A DNA stretch of 64,000 bases from NCBI GenBank assembly GCA_028622995.1, contig JAJQJQ010000016.1:1922001-1986000 (forward strand). The letters are read 5' to 3'. Position 1 is the first letter of the stretch. Each line of letters starts with the position of its first letter. Positions 60,701-64,000 of this stretch are shown piece after piece. The notes under the pieces were generated by a model that was not told where the DNA came from, searched no databases, and saw only the letters and a list, made by a program, of their open reading frames with translations. The translations under genes and the position numbers were made by a program. This DNA comes from Panagrolaimus kolymaensis (lineage: Eukaryota > Nematoda > Chromadorea > Rhabditida > Panagrolaimidae).

Positions 60701-61386
60701 TGAAACTATCGATCCTAATCTTACAACTTATCTAATTGCTGATACTTATTATCGTACACATAAATATTTGACCGCTCTCTCTCTTTCTATTCCAACTGTA
60801 AGCTTTAAATGGATTGAAAAATGTGTGGAAGAAGTAAGTTTTAAAAATTAAGATTTAAAAAGTTAAAGCAAAAATTATGAAATTTTAGAATAAATTAGTT
60901 GATAATAACGAATTTATGCTTGATGCAGGTGAATCCGATATAACTGGAGAAGTTTATAAATGGAAACCCCTCAAAGGTGAATTACTTAATGGTAAAAAAA
61001 TTACCGTATATTCTGATCGTCAACCAACTGAAAGTCGAGCAATTAATTTTGTTCAAATTTGGTCACCAATTATTAAAAATTTAGGTGCAGAACTTGTTGA
61101 TAATTATCCCTCCAATGTTAATGAAACAATTGAATTCTTTAAAAATAAAGGTATGTTTGCTTTAAATTTTGGCTTTAATAAAAAAAGAAGAAGTTATTAT
61201 TGATTTTTTATAGGAGCAGTTGAATATTTTATCGTCGATGATGGCACTAATCAAGAAATAATCAATGCCGTTGTTGAAGGCGGTGGTGAAGCAGTCACTA
61301 GCGAATGGATCATTCAAACAATTATCACTGGTAATATCGCCCAACTTTCTGGTAATGAAGCTTATCGAATTTTACCAAAACCTTAA
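57721..61386 (+). CDS. hsr-9: HSR-9 / 53BP1-like DNA-damage mediator with Tudor and BRCT domains
   Basis: Seven exons join in frame to 1,111 aa: 57721-57733, 57801-57852, 57897-58024, 58078-59545, 59594-60833, 60889-61150 and 61214-61386. The long N-terminal half is charged and disordered, with repeated ATPKxxK/KTPA motifs and many SR/TR pairs. The short block DPFNFD…SFGNIKFF precedes the fourth intron. The tandem Tudor region (about 59920-60290) reads FPSGARVYAIWGKEYYSAIIGDIDG…YKVFYTEDQ. Two C-terminal BRCT domains (about 60560-61380) include VSFKWIEKCVEE and TSEWIIQTII. This order is that of 53BP1. 53BP1 binds methylated H4K20 and ubiquitinated H2A near breaks and steers repair toward end joining; in C. 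elegans hsr-9 also supports damage-induced apoptosis. The tiny 13-nt first exon is supported by strong splice sites. Confidence 0.93.
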
Positions 61387-61631
61387 ATATTATTAAGGGA
61401 ATTTTTGAATTAATTTTTTGATTACTTTATTCATTTTTATTGCATTATTTCTTTCTTTTTTTAAGTAACTTTTAACAAGGCTAATAATTTATGATTTATG
61501 ATTTATTATTGTTTTTGTATTTCCAACTCTTTTACAAAATATTTTTTTTTGGCAGTCTTTGTATTAATTATTTTTTTAATACCTGTGTTTATATAAATAA
61601 AAAAATCTGGTAATAGTTTTTTTAATGTTTT
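61387..61631. other. Convergent 3' intergenic region
   Basis: 245 bp between the stop codons of hsr-9 and dyb-1, AT-rich with polyadenylation-like AATAAA near 61598. Nothing else was recognised. Confidence 0.4.
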
Positions 61632-63852
61632 TTAAAATTGATCCCCATCAATGAGTGTCAAAGGCATAGTGTTATCATCAACAGCGGAATCAAGTTCTTG
61701 AACTAGGCAACTCATATTATTAGAAATCGCATCAGCTGCTTGAAGGAGATCTTGAAGTTGAGTTGGCGCTATACTTCCAGCTCGAACGGATTCACGTGGA
61801 TTTAGCATTGGTGGGGCAGAAGGCTCTCTAAATGCTGTAGACACCATTGATCCTACACCACTCAAAGGTTCTGGTAATTTACCCAATGAAACTGCTCGCG
61901 GTGTAGTATTCGTCTAAAAAAAATAATTTTTTTTGTTGAAAAAATTTAGAACAAACATTTAATTGTCCCATTAAATGTTGTAATTGAGACATAAGTTCCC
62001 GTCTAGTTTGTTGCATAATTCTCATTTTGGCTTCCAATTCTGCTCTCCTTGTCATATCAGGAGGATAACCATTACTTGAACCCATTCCTTGCTGCTGCTC
62101 CTCCAAAGAAGCCATTTCACGCAACATTTGATTGTTTTCTTCTTCCAATTGAGCAATCATGGCTCGTTCTTCAAAACTTTCTTGAAAGGCTGCTGAAGCG
62201 GACGCCATATTAGCTTCAGAATTTTGTATTTGCATTTGTGTCGATGTTGGAGGGAAAGTCGATCGTCCAGCCAATTTTGCACAATATCTAGCGATAAGGC
62301 GATGCTCATCTTCATTATTTCCAGCATTACCATATTGACCAGGAAGTAATTTGGTTGTCCATTCATTAATGGGTTCAACAGGATTATGTCTAAGAGAATT
62401 AGGAGTCATGGGAACAAGATTTGCGAGATCTAAAGGCCTTTGAGGTTTGCTTGGATATTCTTTATGATTTTTTTGTGATGATATGGGAATGCAACGAAGT
62501 GATTTGTGTATGGAATGGGCGAGTTGTTTTGTAGGAGATTTCTACAAATTAAATCTTTGAAGCCTTAAATAAATACCAAATTAAAACTTACATAACTTGA
62601 ATATTCTTTCATTTCATGATCATTTTTATGCTGTTTTGAAACCTGTCCTCTCCAAAAGCAAGATTGGCATAATTGATAATTAGGGCATCTTTGGCATTTA
62701 TATCGAAAACCAGTGAAAGCTCGAACTTGGCATGAATCACAAACAACGGGATGATAAACATGTTCGACGGCAGACATTCTATGAAGTAATGGAAGCCACA
62801 TGAGACATGGAGGGCATGCATCACTCATAATAATATCAAGAAATTGATTGAGATTTACCGATTCTTCACGTTTAAAACATTGATTTAGCGCTGCTTCAGA
62901 AAATCCAAATGTTGGAGCTTCAAATACGGCAGTAGGAAGGGCGAGAACATATTGAAGATATTCAGTAAATTTTACTGGTTCCATAATTCCATTTGTATCA
63001 CTTATTTGCGAGAAAATATCTGCAAGGTTATTTTATGCCTTTTATTGTGGTTAGTCAAAGCAACAAAAAATATAGAAAGCTTTTACTTTTTTTTTACAAA
63101 AAAGCAACAGCATTTAGGTAGCAAGTCTACTGTATGCATGAAATTTGAAAATTTAAAAATGAATCCAAACTTCACACTCTACAGTGGACTTATTACCATA
63201 AAAAGCGTATACTTTTTACAGCAAAAAACTTAATTTTTGAATTAAAAACAAACTTACATCGAAGTTTATCAACCAATTTTCCAGCACATAGAGTTGCCAT
63301 TGCAACTTTAACACAAAATACAGTAAGTCTCCCTATTCTGCCTCGATCATAGCCGCCAAGCAAAAATGATAATAAAGTTGAAATCGATTTATCTGTATCA
63401 ATATGTTGAGCGGTAGGAAGACGTTTATTTAAGCTATGAAATACGCTAGTAAGTAAAAGTTCAAGTCTTGAAATTTTAAGATGAGCATTCATTGCCATAG
63501 CATTTAAACCATTCTCTCGAAATGATTCTATCATGTTCCAAATATCAACAAGATGTACATTAGTTTTAGTTTGAACAAATCGAAGTTTACAAGCAGTTCG
63601 ATAAGTTGCAAAACGAATGGAATCAAAATCTTGCATTCCTATAAAAAGTAATTTTGCATAAAAACAATAGCATTCGTGGTGCTTACTCATTTCATCGATG
63701 AGTGCTTGTAATTCTTCACTTCCATCCACTACCGCTATGGCTGCAACGGTAGAGGTAGTTGATCCATTTGCTGGAGTTGCTCGTGGATTTGTTTTAGTAA
63801 TTTCATCGTTTCCTGTCATCACCGCAGTTGTACCGCCATTTGTGTTCCACAT
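61632..63852 (-). CDS. dyb-1: Dystrobrevin
   Basis: Exons 63852-63687, 63638-63258, 63019-62592, 62541-61957 and 61913-61632 join in frame to 613 aa. The EF-hand region matches dystrobrevin closely (IRFATYRTACKLRFVQ, VHLVDIWNMIESFRENGL, LNKRLPTAQHI, MSDACPPCLMWLPLLHRM). The ZZ zinc finger has paired Cys (CDSCQVRAF, YKCQRCPNYQLCQSCFWRG). Downstream lies a heptad-rich coiled coil (LEEENNQMLREMASLEEQQQ, AKMRIMQQTRRELMSQL) that would bind dystrophin. Dystrobrevin belongs to the dystrophin-associated complex under the plasma membrane of muscle. The chosen ATG begins MWNTNGG. The exon continues upstream to TTTTATAG near 63905, which is either a trans-splice site or the acceptor of an exon outside the window. 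The 48-nt intron at 63639-63686 lacks in-frame stops. Confidence 0.95.
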
Positions 63853-64000
63853 CCTCTCAGGAGGCGCACAACTGGCGCCGGAAACTACTGACAACACACA
63901 CTATAAAATAAAAACAATTGAGGATGAGAAGAAGAAAAATGAAAGGAGAAAACATCTCTCGAAACACGCTGAAGCTGTAAATGCCGTTTTGAAGAGGAAA

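Noticed and set aside
1..64000. tRNA genes, CRISPR arrays, bacterial-type operons
   Set aside because: No cloverleaf with a convincing T-arm and no regularly spaced direct repeats were seen. The gene structure is eukaryotic throughout.

Overview
The window is a piece of a nematode nuclear chromosome. It is AT-rich and carries intron-rich genes with canonical GT..AG introns, many only 43-60 nt long. Several start codons sit a few bases downstream of a TTTNCAG/TTTTAG acceptor, as expected for spliced-leader trans-splicing. The genes encode typical nematode orthologues: UNC-13, polybromo PBRM-1, HSR-9/53BP1, dystrobrevin DYB-1, DAP-1 and ribosomal protein S19. From memory, the C. elegans orthologues of unc-13, pbrm-1, hsr-9, rps-19, dyb-1, dap-1 and ndx-8 are all on chromosome I, and rps-19 and hsr-9 are close neighbours there. 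The window therefore looks like part of the conserved chromosome-I linkage group. I cannot name the species.

Layout. 0-7 kb: an atypical calpain (+), then a DMSR-type neuropeptide GPCR (-) whose 1.5-kb first intron holds a complete enhancer-of-rudimentary gene on the other strand. 7-12.3 kb: intergenic DNA containing three foldback structures. One is a near-perfect long inverted repeat with about 540-bp arms around a small secreted-protein ORF. The other two are hairpin, MITE-like elements with TTAA at their ends. 12.3-13.9 kb: a TTC5/Strap homologue (-). 14.4-30.1 kb: unc-13 (-), with the full C2A - linker - C1 - C2B - MUN - C2C architecture, very large introns and a candidate 9-nt microexon. 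33.1-34.5 kb: a peroxisomal CoA-diphosphatase Nudix hydrolase (-) ending in AKL. 36.6-37.5 kb: an SHB-family SH2 adaptor (+). 37.9-42.5 kb: an ARMC5 homologue (-) with dap-1 nested in an intron on the opposite strand.

43.5-51.3 kb: pbrm-1 (+), with six bromodomains, two BAH domains, an HMG box, C2H2 fingers and the polybromo C-terminal domain. It has a GC-rich island in one intron. It is followed tail-to-tail by a 175-aa gene (-) that carries only a copy of the polybromo C-terminal motif. 52.6-54.2 kb: an unidentified four-TM protein (-). 55.4-55.9 kb: rps-19 (-). 56.2-57.1 kb: a small basic protein (+) that looks like a partial paralogue of HSR-9. 57.7-61.4 kb: hsr-9 (+), with tandem Tudor and BRCT domains. 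61.6-63.9 kb: dyb-1 (-).

Most gene products fall into two functional themes. unc-13, dyb-1 and the GPCR act in synapse and muscle; pbrm-1, hsr-9, ARMC5 and erh act in chromatin and transcription. There is no evidence of an operon-encoded joint pathway. The most unusual observations are the two small partial paralogues beside their full-length relatives, the palindromic element with an internal secreted ORF, the two opposite-strand nested genes, and the unc-13 microexon.
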